This document shows positions 54,897 to 64,000 of a stretch of 64,000 nt of DNA, in pieces (positions within the stretch are counted from its first letter, which is position 1; each line of letters begins with the position of its first letter). The notes below the pieces were generated by a model, which worked only from the letters and a program-made list of their open reading frames with translations, was not told where the DNA came from and made no database searches. The stretch is from contig OZ020585.1 of NCBI GenBank assembly GCA_963971535.1, forward strand, positions 157,304,915-157,368,914, in the 5' to 3' direction. The stretch is from Notolepis coatsorum. Its lineage: Eukaryota; Chordata; Actinopteri; Aulopiformes; Paralepididae. The translations under genes and the position numbers were made by a program.

Positions 54897-55753
54897 TGTA
54901 AGATTCTGATCAAACTGGCCAGTATCACGTCTTCGTCTGTTTGGCTCTCCATCCAATTCCTCTGCGTTGTGTACTTTTAATGGTCCTGACGTCTCCGATA
55001 CCGGTTGATAAGATCCTTATCTCCCCCCCGTTAGTGCAATCCATAAACCATAATAATTCTCCACTTGCGTAAGAATTCGACACTCCGACACCGTGAAATA
55101 CCTTATGAGGAGAAGCGTTGTTTTATTGCTATAAACAGAACCTCATAATCAGATGTTATCAGATGTTATCAAATTGTATTGTCCTTGAAGAGTCTATTCT
55201 AATGATCTTTCGGTGTGTTCGTCTATCGTCCTTTTGTGATTCAGTCCAATAGTGTTCAGGCCTGTTCGTTAGCCTAACCCTCCTCGCGTTAGCCGAAGCT
55301 ACTGTAATGATGATGTGGCATTCTCCCTTCCCCCCCCCTCCGTGGTGGAGGAGGAAGAGTCTCTCCTGGTTCCTTCCCTCCTAGTCTCAGTCAGATTTTA
55401 GTCTGCCTTACACCCGGAAACACCGTTCGACTCATAGATGTTCGTTGTCGCAACGACGGCCCCGCCTTCTGGTTGTCATGCGACGTGTTGTCATGACAAC
55501 TGCGTTTAACCTTTCACACATTAAAATGCAGTTTCATTCACTGTTGCATTAGGATGAACCTCTTTCCCTCCTGCTATCAGTGTTATGTCTTCAGCAAAAC
55601 AAAACACCCTGCTCAGTGTGGTGTTCCCTCGCTCTGAACCAACCTCTGCTAAGCCAAACACATTTCTGCCCTCTCTGACCTGGCACCGTTAGATGCTACC
55701 ATCTTTCCCCAATCTATACATCACATACATTGAAAAACCACCATTTTCTCTCA
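54897..55753 (-). repeat. 3' LTR
   Basis: It matches 60203-61060 with four substitutions and a C-run of 9 versus 10 that I can see. It is preceded, in the element's direction, by the polypurine tract. Confidence 0.88.
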
Positions 55754-56873
55754 ATCCCCCCTTGATTCTTATCACCCCTTCAGAATCATAAATCATTATT
55801 TGGTTTTTTAATTAATTATGCCAAAAATAGCCTGTGGTTGAAGCAAACCAACCTCGTCTCTTGTGCACAAGAAACGAAGACGGCCCACGGTCAACCCAGT
55901 GATCCTGCTGCCTGATGTCTGTTTGCGCCCCCCTTCGTGCACAAAGGGAACCGAAACCGACCACCAAAACCAACAACATCCAACGACTCATAACCATTGG
56001 AGCCCCCCTGTCTGCTCCCAATAATTATATCCTGTTGTTCTACTGTTCTCCCTCTTATCTACCTTCTATATATATATATATCCTTCTATACATATATCTT
56101 ATATATGAATCCTCCATTTATATCTCATACTCCTAATCAATGAACACAGGACTTCTCGCTGTTGTCTCGTCTCTCGATCTCCTGATTGACTCTGAAAGGA
56201 AGTCCCTGCTTGTCCATGATTCACCGCCCGTGCTCTGTTGTTTCAAAACGCTCTCTAAATAGCGTCTCCGCCGGGAAGGCCCCTCCGATGTCCGCCTCGT
56301 TCTCCCCTGGGCAACACCGCCTACGACCGCTGGACTCCGCCTCGTCGGCCGTCTCCGCCCCGTCGGTCATCTCCGCCCTGTCGGTCATCTTGGTTGAGGC
56401 TCATCTCCACCGCCGTCGGCCCTCTCCAGACTCTGAAAGCAGAAACACCACGCCGGCAGTTTTTCTGTACACTCGACCCTGTGTTTTCTATTAGTCTACC
56501 GTGGCTTTGGGCCTGCAGCTCGTTCTCTATATATTTTTTCCCTCTGCAAGCCCCTGCCATGGCCACGCCCTTTCAGACTGTTGGACGGTGTGAGTGTCCT
56601 ACAGCCCATGGCGCTATTCGTTCTCTATTAGTCCCCCACCTTCTCAACACCCATATCTAATCCTACAGGGCTGTTCCCTGTTTTGTTGTCTTCCGGCGTG
56701 ACACCAGCAGCTAAACGATACCCACTCGGCGCTCTACGTTTGTCCCACGGGTGACCCCCAGCGCGCGCCAGTTCTTTCTGGTGACGTGTCCCCTCAAGAC
56801 TCTGCCTATTTATTAGGTGTGAGAAGGCCCCACTGGAGATCGAACTCCCTCTTATTTCATAATTAAACTTATT

Positions 56874-58643
56874 GGTAGCACTTTATAATAACACCCTGTT
56901 ATAATACATTTATAAGGTATTTGTAGATAATGAACTAATCATGAACAAACCATTTATATACATTCATAAATGATTATTAAATCATTTATAACTATTTGTA
57001 TAACATTTACAGATTAGTTCTACATTATTTATAACTCATTATCAACATTGTTTGTACTTGATTTGTTCATCATTAAATAATGTTGTTTAATGTGTAGTAA
57101 CACATTTGTAGATGCTTTGAAAAATGGATATGAAAAAACGACTATAGTGTATCTCCATTTATTTGTCATGTTCAACAAATGATTTGTTAAGACATTCATA
57201 AAACATTTATAAATCATTTGCAGATGCTATCGTGGGGGCCAATCTAAAGTGAAGCCTATTCATCATTAACAAATGTCTAATACAGTTAATTATTTGTTTA
57301 CTTTTTCATCACGTTACAAATGTTGTAGGCAGCTTTCGGATACACCCTTCTTTGTGACATCAAACAGTGACAGAATTAGGACTAAAGATAAATGCAATTT
57401 TATTAACATATAAAATACATGTGCATGACAGTGTAACTGGGGGGGCACTAGGACCCAGGAGTACCCTGGCCAGGTAGAGTATCTAGAGAGGAAGTCTCAC
57501 GCGAGCGAGACTTGACGTCACGTGTGTTGCACTGTTGCCGTCTGTTTGAATGGAAGCACAAGTTATCCGTGCTGCGTCTATACTTTCGCTTTTAATAAGG
57601 TATGGGCAGGTTAAACACCTTTTTTTGTTGGTAAATCTATTCCATCATTTCCGACCTACAAACAGCTCTTATGTTGTGTAGACGTTCGTGTAGATGTGGT
57701 GGCCACTAACGTTACATTTGTTCGACACGACACACAAGAGTAATAATTATTTGTGTCGTGTCATCATCACTGAGCACACTGACACTGAGCACACATTATG
57801 AACAAATGTAAGGTTAGCGCCCACCACATCTACACGAACGTCTACACAACATAAGAGTTGTTTGTAGGTCGGAAATGATGGAATAGATTTACCAACAAAA
57901 AAAGGTGTTTAACCTGCCCATACCTTATTAAAAGCGAAAGTATAGACGCAGCACGGATAACTTGTGCTTCCATTCAAACAGACGGCAACACACGTGACGT
58001 CAAGTCTCGCTCGCGTGAGACTTCCTCTCTAGATACTCTACCTGGCCAGGGTACTCCTGGGTCCTAGTGCCCCCCCAGTTACACTGTCATGCACATGTAT
58101 TTTATATGTTAATAAAATTGCATTTATCTTTAGTCCTAATTCTGTCACTGTTTGATGTCACAAAGAAGGGTGTATCCGAAAGCTGCCTACAACATTTGTA
58201 ACGTGATGAAAAAGTAAACAAATAATTAACTGTATTAGACATTTGTTAATGATGAATAGGCTTCACTTTAGATTGGCCCCCACGATAGCATCTGCAAATG
58301 ATTTATAAATGTTTTATGAATGTCTTAACAAATCATTTGTTGAACATGAAAAATAAATGGAGATGCACTATAGTCGTTTTTTCATATCCATTTTTCAAAG
58401 CATCTACAAATGTGTTACTACACATTAAACAACATTATTTAATGATGAACAAATCAAGTACAAACAATGTTGATAATGAGTTATAAATAATGTAGAACTA
58501 ATCTGTAAATGTTATACAAATATAGTTATAAATGATTTAATAATCATTTATGAATGTATATAAATGGTTTGTTCATGATTAGTTCATTATCTACAAATAC
58601 CGTATAAATGTATTATAACAGTGTGTTATTATAAAGTGCTACC
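56874..58643. mobile_element. Fold-back element: 1.77-kb near-perfect palindrome
   Basis: Arms 56874-57723 and 57800-58643 are reverse complements, with about two mismatches in the outermost 53 bp and similar agreement further in. The spacer of about 76 bp holds a further small palindrome (ACGACACAC/GTGTGTCGT type). The termini are GGTAGCACTTTATAATAACA and its inverse. The exact 8-bp duplication AACTTATT flanks it (56866-56873 and 58644-58651), so it inserted as a transposon, of hAT type by duplication length. The arms carry matching 62-codon frames on opposite strands, likely chance. Confidence 0.93.
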
Positions 58644-58651
58644 AACTTATT

Positions 58652-58794
58652 TAATTAACCTGTATATCGATCTTATTATTATGATAATAACATACAACCG
58701 AGCATCGCTCTAACATACAACAGAGCAGGTTGGTTCCCTGCCCCTAACTCACATACGTACTCGTACTATCATCTAACATACAACAGAGCTGTCC
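58652..58794. other. Interior of the LTR element
   Basis: AT-rich, with two CATACAAC(C/A)GAGC motifs close to the GAGCATCGCTCTAACATAC stretch. Similar sequence is found near 51960. Confidence 0.45.
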
Positions 58795-59155
58795 GTCGCT
58801 CTATACCCTACGGGGCTGTCTACCGTCGCCCTGGAGCTGTCACGTCGCTCTATACCCTACGGGGCTGTCTACCGTCGCCCTGGAGCTGTCCCGTCGCTCT
58901 ATACCCTACGGGGCTGTCTACCGTCGCCCTGGAGCTGTCACATCGCTCTATATACCCTACGGGGCTGTCTACCGTCGCCCTGGAGCTGTCCCGTCGCTCT
59001 ATACCCTACGGGGCCGTCTACCGTCGCCCTGGAGCTGTCACGTCGCTCTATATACCCTACGGGGCTGTCTACCATCGCCCTGGAGCTGTCACGTCGCTCT
59101 ATATACCCTACGGGGCTGTCTACCGTCGCCCTGGAGCTGTCCCGTCGCTCTATAC
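58795..59155. repeat. 49-51-bp tandem repeat, seven copies
   Basis: Units contain GTCGCTCTATACCCTACGGG, GCTGTCTACC, GTCGCCCTGG and AGCTGTCAC or AGCTGTCCC. Some have an extra TA (TATATACCC). GC-rich and inside the LTR element, next to the fold-back. Confidence 0.95.
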
Positions 59156-60202
59156 CACACTTTGAGTTCCTTTACAAAGTTCTCACATACACCACCGTGT
59201 ATACACACAAGCAGTTGGTAATTTTGAAAAAATTAAACTCCTTAATTAACTTAAACTCTAAATATTCCCCTATGGGTAATGGAAACTCCCCAGCACTATC
59301 CCCCCCCCCCCCCCTCCGCCACTAGGTGGCGACCTACTCCTCCTCCATTTGCTTGTATTATCCCACTGCCCCCCTAGATGGCGGCCAAAACTCAGTCTAG
59401 AGGATTGTAGGTGACGTGTCACTTCCTGATTCTAAACCCCTCGTGGCTCTGCGGCCATTTTGACTCGGTGCAAATGGCTACTCTCTCAACAAACGGCCGC
59501 TGCCCTTCCTTCCAAGGCCTGAAAACACAGCTGTTTTTCCTCTCTTTCCTATCCATTATCAGGGGACGCTTTCTCAGACTAATACTCTTGCCTGATCGGA
59601 CATAATACACACTGGTACAATCTCCTTTCGACTTTCCTTCTGTTATGAAAACAGTCCCACCATCAACAATTTTTCGATCTGATTCAAGCGCCCCCCCCCC
59701 CCCCCCCCCCCCCCCCTTTCCTCATCTCGCATTTACCCTCCTTAAACCAAAACTGTGCAGCCTGCCACGTTTGCTTTTCATTCTCTGTAGATAACACCCT
59801 CGATTTTCACCATGGCTCTCTGCTCATATTATTACAGCTGGCATTCTCTCTGTCGAACTAGAAATGTTTACGTTTACGGATTCACTATCTGTTCGTTTTT
59901 ATTTGGCTTAAAAGATCAAAACAACCGTGTGCACAGTGAACTCACATTTTTGATCGGAGCGCTGTTTCCCCTACAGCGCTGGTTCGCCTCATGACCGCTC
60001 GACTCGACGCTCTCTCCCAGGGCTGGCCGGCCTTGCTTCGATCATGATTCTCCCACACATTGATGACTGTTGTCCACTGTCGCCCCATTATTGAAAAAGT
60101 CTTTATCCGTTGTTCTTATCTCTTGCAAATCCGGCTGTCATCAACAACCAACTGTTCCCGTTGTTTTAATCTCTTGCAAATCCGGGTCCCAACGGCATCA
60201 AC
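59156..60202 (-). other. 5' interior of the LTR element
   Basis: No coding domain recognised. It contains poly-C runs at about 59304-59316 and 59690-59716 and a repeated ATCTCTTGCAAATCCGG (near 60118 and 60170). The bases directly next to the 5' LTR on the minus strand (GTTGATGCCGTTGGGACCCG) sit where a tRNA primer-binding site should be, but I could not match a tRNA. Confidence 0.5.
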
Positions 60203-61060
60203 TGTAAGATTCTGATCAAACTGGCCAGTATCACGTCTTCGTCTGTTTGGCTCTCCATCCAATTCCTCTGCGTTGTGTACTTTTAATGGTCCTGACGTCT
60301 CCGATACCGGTTGATAAGATCCTTATCTCCCCCCCGTTAGTGCAATCCATAAACCATAATAATTCTCCACTTGCGTAAGAATTCGACACTCCGACACCGT
60401 GAAATACCTTATGAGGAGAAGCGTTGTTTTATTGCTATAAACAGAACCTCATAATCAGATGTTATCAGATGTTATCAAATTGTATCGTCCTTGAAGAGTC
60501 TATTCTAATGATCTTTCGGTGTGTTCGTCTATCGTCCTTTTGTGATTCAGTCCAATAGTGTTCAGGCCTGTTCGTTAGCCTAACCCTCCTCGCGTTAGCC
60601 GAAGCTACTGTAATGATGATGTGGCATTCTCCCTTCCCCCCCCCCTCCGTGGTGGAGGAGGAAGAGTCTCTCCTGGTTCCTTCCCTCCTAGTCTCAGTCA
60701 GATTTTAGTCTGCCTTACACCCGGAAACACCGTTCGACTCATAGATGTTCGTTGTCGCAACGACGGCCCCGCCTTCTGGTTGTCATGCGACGTGTTGTCA
60801 TGACAACTGCGTTTAACCTTTCACACATTAAAATGCAGTTTCATTCACTGTTGCATTAAGATGAACCTCTCTCCCTCCTGCTATCAGTGTTATGTCTTCA
60901 GCTAAACAAAACACCCTGCTCAGTGTGGTGTTCCCTCGCTCTGAACCAACCTCTGCTAAGCCAAACACATTTCTGCCCTCTCTGACCTGGCACCGTTAGA
61001 TGCTACCATCTTTCCCCAATCTATACATCACATACATTGAAAAACCACCATTTTCTCTCC
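60203..61060 (-). repeat. 5' LTR
   Basis: Near-identical partner of 54897-55753. Its outer edge reads TTTTCTCTCCTCC instead of the expected TTTTCTCTCA, so the terminal TG of the element is altered or two bases are deleted. Confidence 0.87.
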
Positions 61061-61069
61061 TCCCGACAG

Positions 61070-62040
61070 AAGATGTAATAATAATTAATAATAATTAATT
61101 TATTTTCTAGAGCGCTTCTCAGTAACCCAAAGTCGCTGACAGTAGGCAGAAAGAAAAAACAAAGAAACAAAAGAAACATAGAACCACAGGGAAAACAGGG
61201 AACAATATGAATACACAGGAACATAGAGCCACAGTAAGAGACAACAAAAAATACAGGAGCCAGTAGGGGAGGGGAGGCAGACAGAGAGGATAGGGGAGGG
61301 GAAACGGGGGGCGACAGGTTGGAGGAGGGTGGTTATGGATAGGGAAGGTTAAATGCTAGGGAGAACAGGTATGTTTTGAGACGGGATTTGAAGGTGGAGA
61401 GTGAGGGAGAGTCTGATGGTCTGAGGGAGGGTGTTCCAGAGTCGGGGTGCAGCGTGTGAGAAGGCCCGATAACCAAAACGTTTGAGTTTGGATGACGGGA
61501 CAGTGAGGGAAGCAGTGGAAGAGGACCGGAGGGAACGGGTGGGATGGTAAGGGAGAAGGAGGTCAGTCAGGTAGGGGGGGGGGGGGGCTATGGAGGGATT
61601 TGAAGGTGAGGAGTAGTAGTTTGAAGTTTATGCGTTCCTTAATCGGGAGCCAGTGGTGAGAGTGGAGGACAGGAGTGATGTGGTCACGGGACTGGGTGTT
61701 TGTCAGGAGGCGGGCGGCTGAGTTTTGGACCATCTGCAGTTTATGGAGGGAGCGGGAGGTGATGCCAGTGAGGAGGGAGTTGCAGTAATCGAGGCGGGAG
61801 GAGATGAAGGCGTGTATGAGGGATTCAGCGGCAGGGGGGGAGAGGCAGTGTCTAATTTTGGCAATGTTGCGGAGGTGAAAGTAGGCGGTTTTGATGACGG
61901 AACGGACATGTGGGTCGAATGAGAGGGTGGGGTCCAGGATGACGCTGAGGTTGCGAACTAGGGGGGAGGGGGTGATGGTTGAGTCGTTAATAGTGAGTGA
62001 TGGGTCCGGATCTGCTGAGGGTGGTTTTGGTGCCAATGAT
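61070..62040 (-). mobile_element. L2-like LINE, minus strand, 5'-truncated
   Basis: The + strand starts TTAATTTATTTTCTAGAGCG then CTTCTCAGTAACCCAAAGTC (tail). It runs through GA-rich 3' untranslated sequence to the RT C terminus at 61563-62036. Confidence 0.8.
61563..62036 (-). pseudogene. L2 RT, C-terminal part
   Basis: 157 codons with PLVRNLSVILDPTLSFDPHV, HAFISSRLDYCNSLLTGI, LHKLQMVQNSAARLLTNTQS and HITPVLHSHHWLPIKERINF. This is the thumb and C-terminal part of L2 RT; the catalytic core is absent because of 5' truncation. A poly-G run on the + strand (61578-61587) interrupts the end. Confidence 0.88.
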
Positions 62041-62042
62041 AA

Positions 62043-62111
62043 ATAGTTCTGGAATGACAGCAGTCGTCTGGTAATCCGGAGGTTCCCGGTTAGATTCCCG
62101 CTCCTCCCGGG
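62043..62111 (+). mobile_element. SINE head (tRNA-like), left half of a split SINE
   Basis: GCAGTCGTCTGGTAATCCGG, then B box-like GGTTAGATTCC (62088-62098) and CTCCTCCCGGGTAG. The body of the same SINE type continues at 63845 after the LINE. Confidence 0.6.
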
Positions 62112-62547
62112 TAGTCAAGTCAAGTCAATTCAAGAGTTTTATTTGTCACGGCATACAAGTATACAATGAAATGCGGGTGGTCTTGCCCACAACGATGTGC
62201 AATACAGTGGTACAACATGTAATAGAATCCAATAAAAAAAAAAACATTGTGCAATAAACAGGTAACAGGTAACATGGTGGGACATCTCGTTATCTGTACA
62301 TAGTTATTTACAGGGCATATAGGACATGCTAGGTAGCTTAGGTAGTGCAATACACTGTTACTGTTGTTATACTAATATTAAAGTGACCTTTCCTTTTTGG
62401 CCATAAGTGTGGGCGTGTGCGGCATGAGTGTGTGTCTGCTCATGTTAAAGTGTTAAAGTGGCTGCTGGTGTGTGAGCGTGCACAGCGTGCGTGTCGTGTG
62501 TGTGCTCATGTGTGCTTGTGTGTGGATAGATCAGTGTTCTGTGGCAC

Positions 62548-63366
62548 TCAGTGTTCATTGTTCAAGGCTCTGATGGCCTGGGGGAAGAAGCTGAGCCTAA
62601 GCCTCTCTGTCCTAGTAGCTGGGGTTCGCAGGCGTCTGCCTGACCTCAGCAGCTGGAACAGGCTGTTGTTGGAGTGGTGGGGGTCTTTCATTATTCTGCA
62701 GGCTCTGGATTTGCACCTCTTGTTGTATAGAACCTGCAGGGGAGGTAGTGCAATACCCGTGGTACGCTCGGCTGAGCGCACCACTCTCTGTAGGGCCTTC
62801 TTGTCCTGTGCTGTGCTGTTTCCATACCAGGCAGTGATGTTTCCGGTCAATATGCTCTCTACAGCTCCGGAGTAGAAGGACTGGAGTATCTTCCCCGATA
62901 CTCTGAACTTCCTTAACTGTCTCAGGTGGTAGAGGCGCTGCTTCGCCTTTTTTACAACTGTGTCTATGTGTGTTGACCATGTCAGATCCTCTGAGATGTG
63001 GACCCCCAGGTACTTAAAGCTGCTCACCCTGTCCACGGTAGCCCCGTTTATCATCAGTGGTGTGTGTGTCTCCTGCTGTCCTCTCCTATAATCCACGATC
63101 AGCTCCTTGGTTTTACCAATGTTCAGGAGCAGGCTGTTGTCCTGGCACCAGCGCTCCAGTACCTCAACCTCCTCCCGGTAGGCCTTCTCGTCGTTGTCCG
63201 AGATCAGCCCCACCACCACTGTGTCGTCTGCGAACTTCACTATGGAGTTGGAGCTGAACTTGGCCACACAATCGTGTGTGTAGAGTGAGTACAGCAGGGG
63301 GCTCAGAACACAGCCCTGGGGGGACCCGATGCTCAGGGTGATGGTGTTGGAGGTCTGACCCCCCAC
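62548..63366 (-). pseudogene. Rex1-like RT, active site to C terminus
   Basis: 272 codons: SIGSPQGCVLSPLLYSLYTH, IVKFADDTVVVGLISDNDEK (FADD active site), NIGKTKELIVDYRRGQ, SSFKYLGVHISEDLTWSTHI, KAKQRLYHLRQLRKFRV, ITAWYGNSTAQDKKALQRVV and the C-terminal LSFFPQAIRALNNEH. Intact over this stretch; it is joined to the upstream part by a frameshift at about 63360. Confidence 0.9.
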
Positions 63367-63790
63367 CCTGACCGCCTTTCACTCAGAAAGTCCAGTACCC
63401 AGGCGCTCAGGGCGGAGCTCAGACCCAGCTCGATCAGCTTGTCCACCAGTCTGGTGGGGACTATGGTGTTGAACGCTGAGCTGTAGTCAATGAACAACAG
63501 TCTCACATAGCCCCCCTTCTGTCGGTCAAGGTGAGAGAGGGTGCTGTGCAGTACCTGGGAGACCGCGTCGTCAGTGGACCTGTTTGTCCTGTATGCAAAT
63601 TGCATAGGGTCCATATCACTGGGGAGGGAGGCACAAATGTGGTCCTTGACCAGCCTCTCGAAACATTTCATGACCACAGAGGTGAGTGCCACCGGTCTGT
63701 AGTCATTGAGACATGTTGGGGAGGGTTTCTTCGGTACAGGGATGATGGTAGACATCTTGAAGCAGGCAGGGACCACTGACTCCGCCAGGG
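63333..63790 (-). pseudogene. Rex1-like RT, N-terminal part of the core
   Basis: It reads [57 protein letters not shown] and [20 protein letters not shown] (first catalytic Asp). The frame then turns into [11 protein letters not shown] because a few bases are missing before the [10 protein letters not shown] segment, which is read in the next frame. Confidence 0.88.
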
Positions 63791-63844
63791 TGTTGCAGTG
63801 TAGCGTGCAGGGTGTAGCGTGCAGGGTGTAGCGTGCAGGGTGTA

Positions 63845-64000
63845 GCGTGTTGAAGTGTCCCTTGAGCAAGACACTTAACCCCCTAACTGCTCCCGATGAG
63901 CAGGTCGGCACCTTGCTCCGCCGTCGGTGAGTGAATGTGTGAGTGAATGGGTCAAATGTGAGGAACAAAATGTAAAGCGCTTTGGATAAAAGAGATATAT
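63845..64000 (+). mobile_element. SINE body, right half of a split SINE (runs off the window)
   Basis: GTGTTGAAGTGTCCCTTGAG, CAAGACACTTAACCCCCTAA, GTGAGTGAATGGGTCAAATG and TGTAAAGCGCTTTGGATAAA are the body of a common fish SINE. Together with 62043-62111 it would form one element interrupted by the LINE. The 3' end lies beyond base 64000. Confidence 0.75.

Larger units (their letters stand above)
54897..61060 (-). mobile_element. LTR element, minus strand, young but without recognisable pol
   Basis: Direct repeats of about 857 bp (54897-55753 and 60203-61058/60) bound a 4.4-kb interior. On the minus strand the LTR reads TGAGAGAAAATGG...CTTACA (TG...CA). A polypurine tract (AAGGGGGGAT) lies directly before the 3' LTR at 55754-55763. 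CCTCC occurs at 54892-54896 and 61059-61063, a probable 5-bp target duplication if two bases were lost at the 5' LTR edge. I found no gag, protease, RT or integrase motif; the interior is largely a fold-back element and tandem repeats. A 69-codon minus frame at 55812-56021 with a hydrophobic N terminus precedes the polypurine tract, where an envelope gene could lie, but I cannot assign it. Confidence 0.75.
62112..63845 (-). mobile_element. Rex1-like LINE, minus strand, 5'-truncated
   Basis: The tail on the + strand is TCAAGTCAAGTCAATTCAAG followed by AGTTTTATTTGTCACGGCAT. RT frames are at 62548-63366 and 63333-63790. It is inserted within a SINE. At the 5' end, GTAGCGTGCAGGGT is repeated four times (63798-63848). 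The 5' half, including endonuclease, is missing. Confidence 0.85.

Noticed and set aside
55812..56021. Retroviral envelope gene
   Set aside because: Only 69 codons with a hydrophobic start; no cysteine pattern, cleavage site or fusion segment could be recognised.

Overview
The window is a stretch of vertebrate genome, almost certainly a teleost fish. No bacterial-style genes are present. The only host gene I can support is on the + strand: four consecutive exons (6978-7148, 22191-22308, 30460-30640, 53775-53914) of a polypeptide N-acetylgalactosaminyltransferase. The encoded residues fit GALNT13 best, with GALNT1 the nearest alternative. All four exons join in phase, have GT/AG borders and contain no stop codon. 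They cover the second half of the catalytic domain and the linker to the lectin domain; earlier and later exons lie outside the window. From 6978 onward everything between exons is therefore intron (about 15.0, 8.2 and 23.1 kb, plus at least 10 kb after the last exon).

Layout. 1-6.9 kb: a duplicated 222-bp sequence, an hAT-type MITE and a 4.06-kb DIRS-type retrotransposon that keeps only gag. 7-22 kb (first intron): a ten-copy minisatellite made from the exon/intron border, then nested elements (an hAT-like sequence holding a long LINE, whose ORF1 is split by a second hAT element), minus-strand LINE and L2 remnants, and small tandem repeats. 22-30 kb (second intron): a tripled 3' splice-site repeat before the exon, a piggyBac-like element inserted into its own relative, a 28-bp minisatellite, and a LINE with endonuclease, reverse transcriptase and C-terminal zinc finger. 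30-54 kb (third intron): several minisatellites, an hAT element, a 5.6-kb degenerate DIRS element inserted in a 30-bp minisatellite, two CAGC/CATC tetranucleotide arrays around a 2.8-kb higher-order satellite, a tRNA-derived SINE and a TTC repeat of about 60 units just before the last exon. 54-64 kb: an hAT element, a minus-strand LTR element with nearly identical LTRs whose interior holds a 1.77-kb fold-back palindrome, an L2 remnant, and a SINE split by a Rex1-like LINE.

The mobile elements do not form a system with the gene. The most unusual feature is that splice sites of the host gene have themselves become tandem repeats: one donor in ten copies, one acceptor in three and one acceptor in two. 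I found no defence system, CRISPR array or RNA operon. Element names rest on motifs, terminal repeats and target-site duplications read by eye; clade-level names for LINEs are tentative.
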